64,000 bases of DNA from Azospirillum agricola (GTDB lineage Bacteria; Pseudomonadota; Alphaproteobacteria; Azospirillales; Azospirillaceae), in contig NZ_JAGINM010000003.1 of NCBI RefSeq assembly GCF_017876095.1, positions 313,491-377,490 on the forward strand. The letters run 5' to 3'. Under the pieces are notes generated by a model. It made no database searches, had not been told where the DNA came from, and saw only the letters and a list, made by a program, of their open reading frames with translations. Every line of letters starts with the position of its first letter. The first letter of the stretch is position 1. A program made the position numbers and the translations under genes. This document shows, piece after piece, positions 53,053 to 63,870 of the stretch.

Positions 53053-54846
53053 ATGGGTTTCAAGGCGCCGGTGGACGACATCCTGTTCACGCTCCGGCAT
53101 GTCGCCGGGCTGACGGAGGTGATGCGCGACGGCCTGTTCGACGGTCTCGACGACGATCTGGCGCGCGCCCTGCTGGAGCAGGCCGGGGCCTTCGCCGAGG
53201 GCGTCCTGGCGCCGCTGAACCGGCCGGGCGACCGGATGGGCGTCCGCTTCGCCGACGGCGCGGTCCGCACGCCGCCGGGCTTTCCCGAGGCGTACCGCCG
53301 CTGGGCCGAGGCCGGGTGGAACGCGGTGGCGGCGCCGGAGGACTGGGGCGGGGCGGGGCTGCCGGTGATGCTGAACACCGCGGTGATGGAAATGCACACC
53401 AGCGCCTGCATGGCCTTCGGGCTGGGGCCGGTGCTGACCCAGGGGGCGGTCGACGCGCTGCTCGCCCATGGCGACGCGGCCCTGCGGGAGCGCTGGCTGC
53501 CCCGGCTGGTGTCCGGCGCGTGGACGGCGACCATGAACCTGACCGAGCCGCAGGCCGGCTCCGATCTGGCGCTGCTGCGCACCCGCGCGGTGCCGGCGGG
53601 CGACGGCACCTACCGCATCACCGGCCAGAAGATCTTCATCACCTGCGGCGAGCACGACCTGACCGACAACATCGTCCATCTGGTGCTCGCCCGCCTGCCC
53701 GACGCGCCGGCGGGAACCAGGGGGATTTCGCTGTTCCTGGTGCCCAAGCGGCTGCCCGGCGATGGCAGCGCCAATGGCGGCCCCGGCGACGGAGCGCCGG
53801 GGGCGATGAACGACGTGCGCTGCGCCGGGGTCGAGCACAAGCTCGGCCTGCACGCCAGCCCGACCTGCACCATGGTCTTCGGCGATGGGGAAGGCGCCGT
53901 CGGCTGGCTGGTCGGCGAGGAGAATCGCGGGCTGGCCTGCATGTTCACGATGATGAACCGCGCCCGCCTCGCCACCGGCCTGCAAGGGGTGTCCATCGGC
54001 GAGCGCGCCTGCCAGCAGGCGCTGGCCTACGCCAGGGAGCGCCGGCAGGGCCGGGTGGGGAGCGATCCGGAAGCGCGGCCGATCATCGAGCATCCCGACG
54101 TGCGGCGCACGCTGCTGACCATGCGCGCCCTGACCGCCGCCGCGCGGGCGGTCGCCTACGTCACCGCCGAGGCCATCGACCGGGCCGAGCGCGGCGGCGA
54201 CGCGGCGGCGCGGGAGCGCGCCGACCTGCTGACGCCGGTGACCAAGGCCTTCTGTTCCGAGGCCGGGATCGAGGTCGCCTCGCTCGGCATCCAGGTCCAT
54301 GGCGGCATGGGGTTCGTCGAGGAGACCGGAGCGGCGCAGCATCTGCGCGACGTGCGGGTGACCTCGATCTACGAGGGGACCAACGGCATCCAGGCCATCG
54401 ATCTGGTGACCCGCAAGCTGCCGCGCGGCGGCGGCGCTGCGGTCCGGCGGCTGCTGGCCGATTGGCGGGGCATCGTCGAGGCCGCGCGGCGGACCGACGC
54501 CGCCGCCCTCGGGGCGTCCGCCCCGCGGCTCGGCGAGGCGCTCGACGCGCTCGGCGCGGCGACGGACTGGCTGTTGGCCGAGGGGCGCGCGCCCGACGAC
54601 GCGCTGGCCGGGGCCAGCCCCTTCCTGCGCCTGTTCGGGCTGGCGGCGGGCGGGGTGCTGCTGCTCAAGGGGGCGCTGGCCGCGCTCGCCCTGCAAGGGG
54701 ACGGGGACAGGAACCCGGCGCTGCGCGCCACCGTCGCCACGGCGCGCTTCTACGCCGAGAACCTCGCCACCGCCGCGCCCGGCCTCGCCCGGACGGTGAC
54801 CGGGGGCGCCGCGTCCCTGCGCCTCGGTCCGGATGTCTTCGCCTGA
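53053..54846 (+). CDS. Acyl-CoA dehydrogenase of the ~600-residue class
   Basis: 597 residues with GGGGAGGG upstream. FAD-contact motifs are MNLTEPQAGSDLALLRT and ITGQKIFITCGEHD. The C-terminal domain has the Glu-bearing DVRVTSIYEGTNGIQAIDL, and GIQVHGGMGFVEETGAAQ is present. Large acyl-CoA dehydrogenases of this type (DmdC and AcdH relatives) often act on bulky substrates. Here it may desaturate dihydroferuloyl- or phenylpropanoyl-CoA so that saturated side chains enter the same pathway. It is divergent from marR and shares its operator region. Confidence 0.87.
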   Translation: MGFKAPVDDILFTLRHVAGLTEVMRDGLFDGLDDDLARALLEQAGAFAEGVLAPLNRPGDRMGVRFADGAVRTPPGFPEAYRRWAEAGWNAVAAPEDWGGAGLPVMLNTAVMEMHTSACMAFGLGPVLTQGAVDALLAHGDAALRERWLPRLVSGAWTATMNLTEPQAGSDLALLRTRAVPAGDGTYRITGQKIFITCGEHDLTDNIVHLVLARLPDAPAGTRGISLFLVPKRLPGDGSANGGPGDGAPGAMNDVRCAGVEHKLGLHASPTCTMVFGDGEGAVGWLVGEENRGLACMFTMMNRARLATGLQGVSIGERACQQALAYARERRQGRVGSDPEARPIIEHPDVRRTLLTMRALTAAARAVAYVTAEAIDRAERGGDAAARERADLLTPVTKAFCSEAGIEVASLGIQVHGGMGFVEETGAAQHLRDVRVTSIYEGTNGIQAIDLVTRKLPRGGGAAVRRLLADWRGIVEAARRTDAAALGASAPRLGEALDALGAATDWLLAEGRAPDDALAGASPFLRLFGLAAGGVLLLKGALAALALQGDGDRNPALRATVATARFYAENLATAAPGLARTVTGGAASLRLGPDVFA

Positions 54847-54878
54847 CCTCTTCCTCGCCCGACTTCGGAGCCGCCGCC

Positions 54879-55748
54879 ATGAACATCGACGATCTGGTCG
54901 CCATCGACATCCACACCCACGCCGAGAAATCCTGCCGCGCGCCGTTGCTGGAGGAGGCGCTGGCGATGGAGGAGGCCAAGGCGAAGTATTTCAAGAACGA
55001 CCTCGGCCAGCCGGGAATCCCGGAAATCGCCGCCTATTACCGCCAGCGCAAGATGGCCTGCGTCATCTTTCCGGTCGACGCCGAATGCTGCACCGGCCTG
55101 CCGCGCGTGCCCAACGACGAGGTTGCCGAGCAGGTGGCGCGGAACCGCGACGTGATGATTCCCTTCGCCAGCATCGACCCGGCGCGCGGCAAGGTCGGCA
55201 TCCGCGAGGCGCGGCGCCTGATCGAGGAGTACGGCGTCCGCGGCTTCAAGTTCCACCCGACCATGCAGGGCTTCTTTCCCAACGACCGCATGGCCTACCC
55301 GCTGTACGAGGTGATCGCCGAGCACAGGCTGCCGGCGCTGTTCCACACCGGCCAGACCGGCATCGGCGCCGGCATGCCGGGGGGCGCCGGCCTGCGCCTG
55401 AAATACTCCAACCCGATGCACATCGACGACGTGGCGGCGGATTTCCCCGACATGCCGATCATCCTGGCGCACCCCTCCTTTCCCTGGCAGGAGGAGGCGC
55501 TGGCGGTGGCCACCCACAAGCCGCAGGTCTACATCGACCTGTCGGGCTGGTCGCCGAAATACTTCCCGCCGATCCTGGTCCAGTACGCCAACACGCTGCT
55601 GAAACACAAGATGCTGTTCGGCTCGGATTTCCCCCTGATCACGCCCGATCGCTGGATCGCGGATTTCGAGACGCTGCCCATCAGGGACGAGGTGCGCCCC
55701 CTCATCCTCAAGCACAACGCCGCCAGGCTTCTCGGTCTGGGGGGATGA
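54879..55748 (+). CDS. Amidohydrolase-family protein, candidate 4-hydroxyphenyl-beta-ketoacyl-CoA hydrolase (CouO-like)
   Basis: 289 residues from the ATG at 54879, 32 bases after the dehydrogenase stop. Amidohydrolase-2 metal and active-site motifs: AIDIHTHAE, RGFKFHPTMQGF, LFHTGQTG, IILAHPSFPWQEEAL and MLFGSDFPL. Amidohydrolases of this kind (CouO in Rhodococcus jostii RHA1) hydrolyse the beta-ketoacyl-CoA of p-coumarate or ferulate catabolism, taking the place of a thiolase. No thiolase gene is present in this cluster, which fits. A decarboxylase of the same superfamily is the alternative. Confidence 0.8.
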   Translation: MNIDDLVAIDIHTHAEKSCRAPLLEEALAMEEAKAKYFKNDLGQPGIPEIAAYYRQRKMACVIFPVDAECCTGLPRVPNDEVAEQVARNRDVMIPFASIDPARGKVGIREARRLIEEYGVRGFKFHPTMQGFFPNDRMAYPLYEVIAEHRLPALFHTGQTGIGAGMPGGAGLRLKYSNPMHIDDVAADFPDMPIILAHPSFPWQEEALAVATHKPQVYIDLSGWSPKYFPPILVQYANTLLKHKMLFGSDFPLITPDRWIADFETLPIRDEVRPLILKHNAARLLGLGG

Positions 55749-55901
55749 TGTCGGCGCCTCCCCTCCCGCCGGGGCTGTGGCGACGTCAATCAGGTTGCCG
55801 CCGGTTCCGGCCCGCCATACTTTGAGGTTGACCGATCCGTCGCCCTTGCCGGCGACGGATCGGCTGCCCCATCGTCATGCAGAACCGCGGCGACGCCCTC
55901 G

Positions 55902-56603
55902 ATGCCCCATCTGACCCTCGCTCCGAGCGAAGCCCCCGCGTCCACCTACGACTGGATCGAGGGGGAAATCCTGTCCGGCCGGCTCGCCCCCGGTTCGCGC
56001 ATCGACCTGAAGGGGGTGGCCGGCGACCGTGCCGTGCCGGCGGCGGAGGTCCGCGAGGCGGCGCTCCGCCTCGCCTCCGAGGGGCTGGCGTCGCTGGAGG
56101 AGGGGACGATCCTGCGCGTCACCCCGGTGTCGCTGGCCGATCTCAAGGATCTGACGGCCTCGCGCATCGTCATCGAAACCGAGATGCTCCGCCAGTCCAT
56201 CGCCGCCGGCGACGCGGCGTGGGCCGACGGCGTGCGCGCCGCCTTCGAGCGGCTGGCGGCGGTCGAGCCGCTGCTGGCGGACAACCCGCGCGATTTCCTC
56301 GACGACTGGGAGCGCTGCAACCAGGGCTTCCACGCCGCGCTGGTCGCCGCCTGCCCGCTGCGGCGCCTGATGCGCGTCAACGAGCGGCTCTACAAGCAGC
56401 ACCAGCGCTACCGCCGCCTGTCGCTGCTGGGCCGCGCCTCGCCCCGCGACGTGCACGCCGAGCATCTGGCCCTGTACGAGGCGGCGCTGGCCCGCGACCC
56501 GGACCGGGCGGCCGCCGTGCTGGCCGACCACATCGGCTGCACCGTCGATCAACTGGCCAACGGCATCCGCGACGGAAGCTGGTTCGGCCTGCCGTCCGGC
56601 TGA
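55902..56603 (+). CDS. GntR family regulator, FadR C-terminal (FCD) type
   Basis: 233 residues. The winged helix (about 15-80) has TYDWIEGEILSGRLAPGSRIDLKGVAG, with a recognition helix that is shorter and less canonical than usual. The FCD domain (about 85-215) includes ASRIVIETEMLRQSI, NQGFHAALVAACPLRRLM and a metal-type His pattern ending in DHIGCTVDQL. The start is uncertain because no good ribosome site precedes 55902. It lies between the hydroxycinnamate genes and the phenol regulator; its target could be either or neither. Confidence 0.82.
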   Translation: MPHLTLAPSEAPASTYDWIEGEILSGRLAPGSRIDLKGVAGDRAVPAAEVREAALRLASEGLASLEEGTILRVTPVSLADLKDLTASRIVIETEMLRQSIAAGDAAWADGVRAAFERLAAVEPLLADNPRDFLDDWERCNQGFHAALVAACPLRRLMRVNERLYKQHQRYRRLSLLGRASPRDVHAEHLALYEAALARDPDRAAAVLADHIGCTVDQLANGIRDGSWFGLPSG

Positions 56604-56609
56604 GCGGGC

Positions 56610-58412
<1,803 letters not shown>

Positions 58413-58536
58413 GCGGCGCTCCCCGTTGCGGATTGGCCGCCGGTCATGCGCCGGCTTCGGCGGTCCGGCGGCGTTCGGCCGGTCGCGCCGACAAAGCTAC
58501 GTGACCGCCCGATCCGGCGCAACGCGCGCCTGACGG

Positions 58537-58603
58537 ATGATCGATTCATCAAATAATCACCTGCCCGGACCATGCCGGAGGGCGGGATTGACGATTTCAT
58601 CAA
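58537..58603. promoter_or_regulatory. Two upstream activating sequences for the DmpR-type activator
   Basis: ATGATCGATTCATCAA (58537-58552) and TTGACGATTTCATCAA (58588-58603) both have the TTGA-N8-TCAA form of XylR/DmpR sites. Centres are 51 bases apart, close to five helical turns. The second ends about 110 bases before the -24 element, leaving room for DNA looping, probably with IHF. Confidence 0.8.
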
Positions 58604-58711
58604 CGGACCGCCGCCGCCGGTTCGGCCCCGATCCGCGCCGCCTCCGGGCAAGTCCGATCAAGCCCTTGAAATACATTGGTGTTCACGGAAATCGCGGACG
58701 CTCGAAGCGCT

Positions 58712-58726
58712 TGGCACGGCGCTTGC
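58712..58726 (+). promoter_or_regulatory. Sigma54 (-24/-12) promoter of the phenol hydroxylase operon
   Basis: TGGCACGGCGCTTGC matches the consensus TGGCAC-N5-TTGC exactly. The -24 GG is at 58713-58714 and the -12 GC at 58725-58726. Transcription should start near 58738, about 27 bases before the dmpK start codon. Confidence 0.93.
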
Positions 58727-58764
58727 CAATAGGCTCGGCACGGGAAACGCCGGAAGGAGCGAGC

Positions 58765-59004
58765 ATGGCGCATTCAATGACCGCCTACGTCCGGGTCATG
58801 GCGATTCGCGACGGCCGTTTCGTCGAGTTCGCCTACGCGCTCGGCGACGACGACCTGTCGGTGGAGCTGATCATGCCCTTCGCCGCCTTCGACGAGTTCT
58901 GCCGCCGCGAAGGGGCGGTGATGCTGGGCCCGGCCGAAGCCGCCGGGGCGCCGCCGCCCGCCGGCCCCGGCCTGTACCGGCCCCCGGCGGGCGCCGGCGG
59001 CTGA
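58765..59004 (+). CDS. dmpK: Phenol hydroxylase assembly subunit P0 (DmpK)
   Basis: 79 residues with GGAAGGAG upstream. YVRVMAIRDGRFVEFAYALGDDD and LIMPFAAFDEFCRREGA match the small DmpK/PhcK subunit, which helps assemble or load the oxygenase and is not part of the catalytic cycle. First gene of the operon behind the sigma54 promoter. The C-terminus is Pro/Gly-rich. Confidence 0.92.
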   Translation: MAHSMTAYVRVMAIRDGRFVEFAYALGDDDLSVELIMPFAAFDEFCRREGAVMLGPAEAAGAPPPAGPGLYRPPAGAGG

Positions 59005-59084
59005 CGCGAGACCGAACCAACCCGGCGGAACCCTCCCGCCGCCGGGAGCCGCGCGCGACAAGGGGAGGGCCAAGGAGGAAACGC

Positions 59085-60095
59085 GTGACCATCGAGATCA
59101 AGACCCTGAAGGTCGAACCCCGCCGCCAGACCTTCGGCCACGTCGCCCGGCGTCTGGGCGCCGACAAGCCGGCCTCGCGCTACGACGAGGCGACGATGGA
59201 CGTCCAGGCGACGGCCAACTTCCATTACAAGCCGCTGTGGGACGCCGAATTCTGGCATTACGACGAGCGCCGCACCGCCATCCGCATGCGCGACTGGTAC
59301 GCGCTGCGCGATCCCCGGCAGTTCTACTACGCCAGCTACAACATCGCCCGCGCCGCCCAGCACCAGGGCACCGAGCGCAATTTCGACTTCGTCGAGAAGC
59401 GCGGGCTGCTGGCCCTGCTCGACCCGGCGTGGCGGGAAACGGTGGAGGGCTACCTGCTGCCGCTGCGTCACATGGAATGGGGCGCCAACATGAACTGCGC
59501 CAACATGTGCGACCGCGGCTACGGCACGGCGGTGACGGCCCCGGCGATGTTCGCCGCCGGCGACCATCTGGGGATGGCGCAGATCGTCGGCCGCATCGGG
59601 CTGGCGCTCGACGGCAACAGCGGCGCCTCGCTCGACGCCGCCAAGCAACGCTGGATGGAGGCCCCGGACTGGCAGGAGCTGCGCCGGCTGACCGAGGATT
59701 CCCTGGTGATCGGCGACTGGTTCGAGCAGTTCGTCGCCCAGCATCTCGCCATCGACGGGATGCTCTACCCGCTGGTCTACGGCCGCTTCGACGCGGCGGG
59801 TCAGGCGCTGGGCGGCACCGCCGTGTCGATGCTGACCGGGTTCATGACCGAGTGGCACGCCGAGCACGGCCGCTGGGTCGACGCCGTGGTCAAGACCGCC
59901 GCCGCGGAATCGGCGGAGAACAGGGCGCTGCTCGGCGGCTGGCTCGGCGCCTGGAGCCGCCGCGCCGCCGCCGCCTTCGCCCCGCTGGCCGCCGCCGTGC
60001 TGGGTCCGGAGGCCGGCGCGGATGCCATCGCCGAAACCGCTGCCGCCATCCGCGCCCGCGCCGTCCGCCTCGGCCTCGACCCGCTTGCCGCCTGA
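59085..60095 (+). CDS. dmpL: Phenol hydroxylase beta subunit P1 (DmpL)
   Basis: 336 residues from a GTG at 59085 with AAGGAGG upstream; no in-frame ATG gives the right N-terminus. IEIKTLKVEPRRQTFGHVARRLG and RDPRQFYYASYNIARAAQHQGTE are typical. The fold matches the ferritin-like alpha subunit but lacks diiron ligands. It forms the hydroxylase dimer with DmpN and DmpO. Confidence 0.93.
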   Translation: MTIEIKTLKVEPRRQTFGHVARRLGADKPASRYDEATMDVQATANFHYKPLWDAEFWHYDERRTAIRMRDWYALRDPRQFYYASYNIARAAQHQGTERNFDFVEKRGLLALLDPAWRETVEGYLLPLRHMEWGANMNCANMCDRGYGTAVTAPAMFAAGDHLGMAQIVGRIGLALDGNSGASLDAAKQRWMEAPDWQELRRLTEDSLVIGDWFEQFVAQHLAIDGMLYPLVYGRFDAAGQALGGTAVSMLTGFMTEWHAEHGRWVDAVVKTAAAESAENRALLGGWLGAWSRRAAAAFAPLAAAVLGPEAGADAIAETAAAIRARAVRLGLDPLAA

Positions 60096-60113
60096 CCGGA
60101 AGGACCGCGTTCC

Positions 60114-60386
60114 ATGTCCCGCACCGTCTCCATCACCTTGCAGAACACCGACGACGCCCGCCCGATCATCGAGGCGATCACCGAGGACAACCCCGGCGCC
60201 ACCGTCCACAGCTATCCCGGCATCGTCAAGATCGACCGCGAGGGCAGCCTGACCGTCCACCGTGCCTCGGTCGAGACGCGTCTCGGCCGCGACTGGGATC
60301 CGCAGGAAATCCACCTCAGCCTGGTGTCGATGGCCGGGAACCTGGACGAGGACGACGATTATTTCCGCCTCGCCTGGGCGCACTGA
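60114..60386 (+). CDS. dmpM: Phenol hydroxylase regulatory (effector) protein P2 (DmpM)
   Basis: 90 residues; MmoB/DmpM family fold with SITLQNTDDARPIIEAI, NPGATVHSYPGIVKIDREG and LSLVSMAGNLDEDDDYFRLAW. It is a cofactor-free protein that binds the hydroxylase and is needed for turnover. It lies between dmpL and dmpN, the canonical order. Confidence 0.94.
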   Translation: MSRTVSITLQNTDDARPIIEAITEDNPGATVHSYPGIVKIDREGSLTVHRASVETRLGRDWDPQEIHLSLVSMAGNLDEDDDYFRLAWAH

Positions 60387-60431
60387 ACAAAAAAGCCACC
60401 GGGAAAAAAGCCACCGAGAGGAAACGCCGCG

Positions 60432-61949
60432 ATGAACGCGATCAACAAGCTGGGGCTGAAGCAGCGCTACGCGCTCCTCACCAACGGCCTGGACTGGGAA
60501 CCGTCCTACCAGCCGAAATCCGCGATCTTCCCCTACGCCGAGTTCGAGGGCATCAAGATCCGCGACTGGTCGAAATGGGAGGATCCCTTCCGCCTGACCA
60601 TGGACAGTTACTGGAAGTACCAGGCGGAGAAGGAGCGCAAGCTCTACGCCGTGCTGGACAGCTTCGCCCAGAACAACGGCCAGACCGGCCTCAGCAACGC
60701 CCGCTACGTCAACGCCGCCAAGCTGTTCCTGACCGGCATCACCCCGGCGGAGTATCAGGCCCATCGCGGCTTCGCCCATGTCGGCCGCCACATCCCCGGC
60801 GTCGGCCCGCGCATCGCCGCGCAGATGCAGTCGCTCGACGAGCTGCGCCACGCCCAGACGCAGATCCACACGCTGAGCCACTACAACAGGTTCTTCGACG
60901 GCTTCCACGAGTTCAGCCACATGCACGACCGCGTGTGGTACCTGTCGGTGCCGAAATCCTTCTTCGACGACGCGCGGACGGCCGGGCCGTTCGAGTATTT
61001 CATCGCCATCGGCTTCGCCTTCGAATATGTGCTGACCAACCTGCTGTTCGTGCCCTTCATGTCGGGCGCCGCCTACAACGGCGACCTCGCCACCGTCACC
61101 TTCGGCTTCTCCGCCCAGTCGGACGAGAGCCGCCACATGACGCTGGGCATCGAGGTCATCAAGTTCCTGCTGGAGCAGCACCCCGACAACCTGCCGATCG
61201 TCCAGAAATGGGTCGACAAATGGTTCTGGCGCGGCCACCGCGTGCTCGGCCTCGTCGCCATGATGATGGACTACATGCTGCCCAAGAAGATCATGTCCTG
61301 GCGCGAGGCGTGGGACATCTACTTCACCCAGGCGGGCGGCGCGCTGTTCGCCGATCTGGCGCGCTACGGCCTGCGGCCGCCGAAATACGCCGACGTCGCC
61401 ACCGCCGAGGCCGAGCATCTGTCGCACCAGAACTGGTCGGTGTTCTACCAGTACACCCAGGCCGCCGCCTTCCACACCTGGCTGCCGACGCCCGGGGAGA
61501 TGGACTGGCTGTCGGAGAAGTATCCCAACAGCTTCGACCAGCACTACCGCCCGCGCTTCGAGATGTGGGCGGAGATGGAGAGGGACGGCAAGCGCTTCTA
61601 CAACAACGCGCTGCCGCAGCTCTGCACGGTCTGCCAGATCCCGATGGCCTACACCGAGCCGGGCGACCCGACGACGATCTGCTTCCGCCATTCCGAGCAC
61701 AAGGGCGACCGCTATCATTTCTGCTCGGACGGCTGCAAGGACATCTTCGACGGCGAGCCGGAGAAGTACAGCCAGTCCTGGCTGCCGGTTCACCAGATCT
61801 TCCAGGGCAACTGCGGCGGCGCCTCGATGGAGGAGGTCCTCGCCTGGTACAGGCTCAATCCCGGCGCCGACAACATGGACCAGGCGGGATCGCCCGATCA
61901 GGCCATGTGGGACCAGTGGATGCGGATGCGCGACCGCGTCGCCGGCTAG
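60432..61949 (+). CDS. dmpN: Phenol hydroxylase large (diiron) subunit P3 (DmpN)
   Basis: 505 residues. The two EXXH diiron motifs are E137-L-R-H140 (SLDELRHAQ) and E232-S-R-H235 (QSDESRHM), embedded in a ferritin-like bundle. A C-terminal Cys-rich YHS-like segment (CTVCQIPM, HFCSDGCKDIFDGEPEKYSQSW) is present, as in DmpN/TouA relatives. With DmpL and DmpO it hydroxylates phenol to catechol using O2 and electrons from DmpP. Full length and apparently intact. Confidence 0.95.
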   Translation: MNAINKLGLKQRYALLTNGLDWEPSYQPKSAIFPYAEFEGIKIRDWSKWEDPFRLTMDSYWKYQAEKERKLYAVLDSFAQNNGQTGLSNARYVNAAKLFLTGITPAEYQAHRGFAHVGRHIPGVGPRIAAQMQSLDELRHAQTQIHTLSHYNRFFDGFHEFSHMHDRVWYLSVPKSFFDDARTAGPFEYFIAIGFAFEYVLTNLLFVPFMSGAAYNGDLATVTFGFSAQSDESRHMTLGIEVIKFLLEQHPDNLPIVQKWVDKWFWRGHRVLGLVAMMMDYMLPKKIMSWREAWDIYFTQAGGALFADLARYGLRPPKYADVATAEAEHLSHQNWSVFYQYTQAAAFHTWLPTPGEMDWLSEKYPNSFDQHYRPRFEMWAEMERDGKRFYNNALPQLCTVCQIPMAYTEPGDPTTICFRHSEHKGDRYHFCSDGCKDIFDGEPEKYSQSWLPVHQIFQGNCGGASMEEVLAWYRLNPGADNMDQAGSPDQAMWDQWMRMRDRVAG

Positions 61950-61989
61950 CCGCGACCCTTTCCAAGAAAAAATCACCGGAGGAAACGCC

Positions 61990-62358
61990 ATGGCCGTCGT
62001 CGCCCTGGACGAACACTACGCCGACAAGATCGAGATCCGCGACCGCGTCGAGAATTTCCACGGCAACATCGTCGTCTACCTGCATTGGGAGGAGCATCTG
62101 AGCTTCTGTTCGGCCGTCGCCTTCCCGTTCCCGCCGGCGATGCCGTTCGGCGCGCTGGTCAAGGACATCCTGCCGGCCACCTACGGCGCCCACCCCGATT
62201 TCGCCGCCATCGACTGGGACGCCGTGCGCTGGACCGTGGACGGCCGGGAGACGGCGCCCGACCCGGCGCGCAGCCTCGCCGAGAACGGCGTCGGCCACAA
62301 GTCGCTGCTCCGTTTCCGCACGCCCGGTCTGCACGGCTACCGGGGAACGCGGAGCTGA
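61990..62358 (+). CDS. dmpO: Phenol hydroxylase gamma subunit P4 (DmpO)
   Basis: 122 residues with GGAGG upstream. DKIEIRDRVENFHGNIVVYLHWEEH and FPFPPAMPFGALVKDILPATYGAHPDF match the DmpO family. It completes the (LNO)2 hydroxylase. 29 bases separate it from the reductase gene. Confidence 0.94.
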   Translation: MAVVALDEHYADKIEIRDRVENFHGNIVVYLHWEEHLSFCSAVAFPFPPAMPFGALVKDILPATYGAHPDFAAIDWDAVRWTVDGRETAPDPARSLAENGVGHKSLLRFRTPGLHGYRGTRS

Positions 62359-62386
62359 CGGTGGACGGACGGGGAGGGATGCCGCG

Positions 62387-63451
62387 ATGAGTCACACGCT
62401 GACGATCGAACCGACCGGCGAGAGCGTCGCCGTCGAGGAGGGCCAGACCATCCTGGACGCCTGCCTGCGTCAGGGAATCTGGCTGCCCCACGCCTGCGGC
62501 CACGGGCTGTGCGGCACCTGCAAGGTCGAGGTGGCCGACGGCGAGGTCGATCACGGCGACGCCTCGGGCTTCGCGCTGATGGATTTCGAGCGGGACGGCG
62601 GCAAGACGCTGGCCTGCACCGCCACGCTGCGCTCCGACGTCACCATCGAGGCCGACATCGACGACGAGCCGGACGCCCGCCGCTGCCCGGTGCGCGACTT
62701 CACCGGCACCGTGGTCGGGCTGGAGGATCTGACCCACGACGTGAAGGGCGTCACCATCGAACTCCCCGGCGACGGCATCGCCTTCCAGGCCGGGCAGTAT
62801 GTCAACCTGACGGTGCCCGGCGTCGAGGGCGCGCGGGCCTTCTCGCTCGCCAGCCCGCCGTCGCGGCCCGGCCGGATCGAGCTGCACGTCCGGCGGGTGC
62901 CCGGCGGCCGGGCGACCGGCTGGATCCACGACACGCTGGCGGTCGGCGACCGGCTGCGGCTGTCCGGCCCCTACGGCCGCTTCTTCGTGCGGAGCTCGGC
63001 GGCGGTGCCGTCGATCCTGCTGGCCGGCGGCACCGGGCTGTCGAGCCCGAAGTCGATGATCCTCGACCTTCTGGAACGGGGCTGGACGCAGCCGATCCTG
63101 CTGATCCACGGCGTGCGGGCGCGCCGCGACCTGTACGACGAGGCGCTGTTCCGCGATCTGGCGGCGCGGCACCCCATCCTGACCTACGTTCCGGTCCTTT
63201 CGGATCCCCGGCCGGACGACGGTTGGGAGGGGGAGACCGGCTTCGTCCACGAGGCCCTGCAACGCCGCTTCGACGGGCTCTACGCCGGGCGCAAGGCTTA
63301 CCTCTGCGGCCCGCCGCCGATGGTCGAGGCCTGCATCCGCACCCTGATGCAGGGCCGGCTGTTCGAGCGCGACATCCACACCGAGCGCTTCCTGACCGCC
63401 GGCGACGGCGACGCCGGGAAGGTCCGCAGCCCTGTCTTCCGGAGGCTGTGA
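62387..63451 (+). CDS. dmpP: Phenol hydroxylase reductase P5 (DmpP)
   Basis: 354 residues. The plant-type [2Fe-2S] domain has C37, C42, C45 and C77. The FAD domain has ARAFSLASPPS, the NAD(P) domain LLAGGTGLSSPKSMI, and a C-terminal CGPPPMVEACI motif. It transfers electrons from NADH through FAD and the cluster to DmpN. The LSSPKSMI segment is the recognised DmpP/TmoF-branch variant of the nucleotide-binding loop. One base separates its stop from the ferredoxin start. Confidence 0.95.
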   Translation: MSHTLTIEPTGESVAVEEGQTILDACLRQGIWLPHACGHGLCGTCKVEVADGEVDHGDASGFALMDFERDGGKTLACTATLRSDVTIEADIDDEPDARRCPVRDFTGTVVGLEDLTHDVKGVTIELPGDGIAFQAGQYVNLTVPGVEGARAFSLASPPSRPGRIELHVRRVPGGRATGWIHDTLAVGDRLRLSGPYGRFFVRSSAAVPSILLAGGTGLSSPKSMILDLLERGWTQPILLIHGVRARRDLYDEALFRDLAARHPILTYVPVLSDPRPDDGWEGETGFVHEALQRRFDGLYAGRKAYLCGPPPMVEACIRTLMQGRLFERDIHTERFLTAGDGDAGKVRSPVFRRL

Positions 63452-63452
63452 G

Positions 63453-63851
63453 ATGGCCGTCGCCACCCACGCCATCCGGCTCGACGGGAATCCCGGCGGT
63501 GATTCCGGCGGCGCCCCGTCGGCCTTCCCCTGCCGCGGCGACGAGACGGTCGTCGCCGCCATGGAGCGCCTGCGCCTTCCCGCTCCGGGACTGCGGCGGA
63601 CGCCGGGGCGGCCGATCCCGGTGGGCTGCCGGCAGGGCGGCTGCGGGGTGTGCCGCGTCCAGATCCTGTCCGGCTCCTATCGGTTGCAGCCGATGAGCCG
63701 GGCCCATGTCAGCGAGGCGGAGGAGCGCGCCGGCTATGCGCTCGCCTGCCGCCTGATCCCCGAAAGCGACCTCGACCTGCGCTGCGCCCGCAGGACGGGG
63801 GCGGCCGCCACCGGCGCGCCCGTCCCGGCGCAGCCGATCACAAACACGTAA
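63453..63851 (+). CDS. dmpQ: Plant-type [2Fe-2S] ferredoxin, DmpQ/XylT-like
   Basis: 132 residues with GGAGG upstream. Cluster ligands are C59, C64, C67 and C99 in [10 protein letters not shown] and ALACRLIP. DmpQ/XylT ferredoxins re-reduce the active-site iron of catechol 2,3-dioxygenase after inactivation by substituted catechols; the gene directly precedes that dioxygenase here. The N-terminal 30 residues and the C-terminal Ala/Pro tail are longer than usual for the family. Confidence 0.9.
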   Translation: MAVATHAIRLDGNPGGDSGGAPSAFPCRGDETVVAAMERLRLPAPGLRRTPGRPIPVGCRQGGCGVCRVQILSGSYRLQPMSRAHVSEAEERAGYALACRLIPESDLDLRCARRTGAAATGAPVPAQPITNT

Positions 63852-63870
63852 GAAACAGGAGGAACACCCG

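Noticed and set aside
53316-54836. Long frame in the +1 register through the acyl-CoA dehydrogenase gene, joined to the amidohydrolase
   Set aside because: Only the part from 54879 is real (amidohydrolase); the upstream part is an out-of-frame reading of the dehydrogenase gene.
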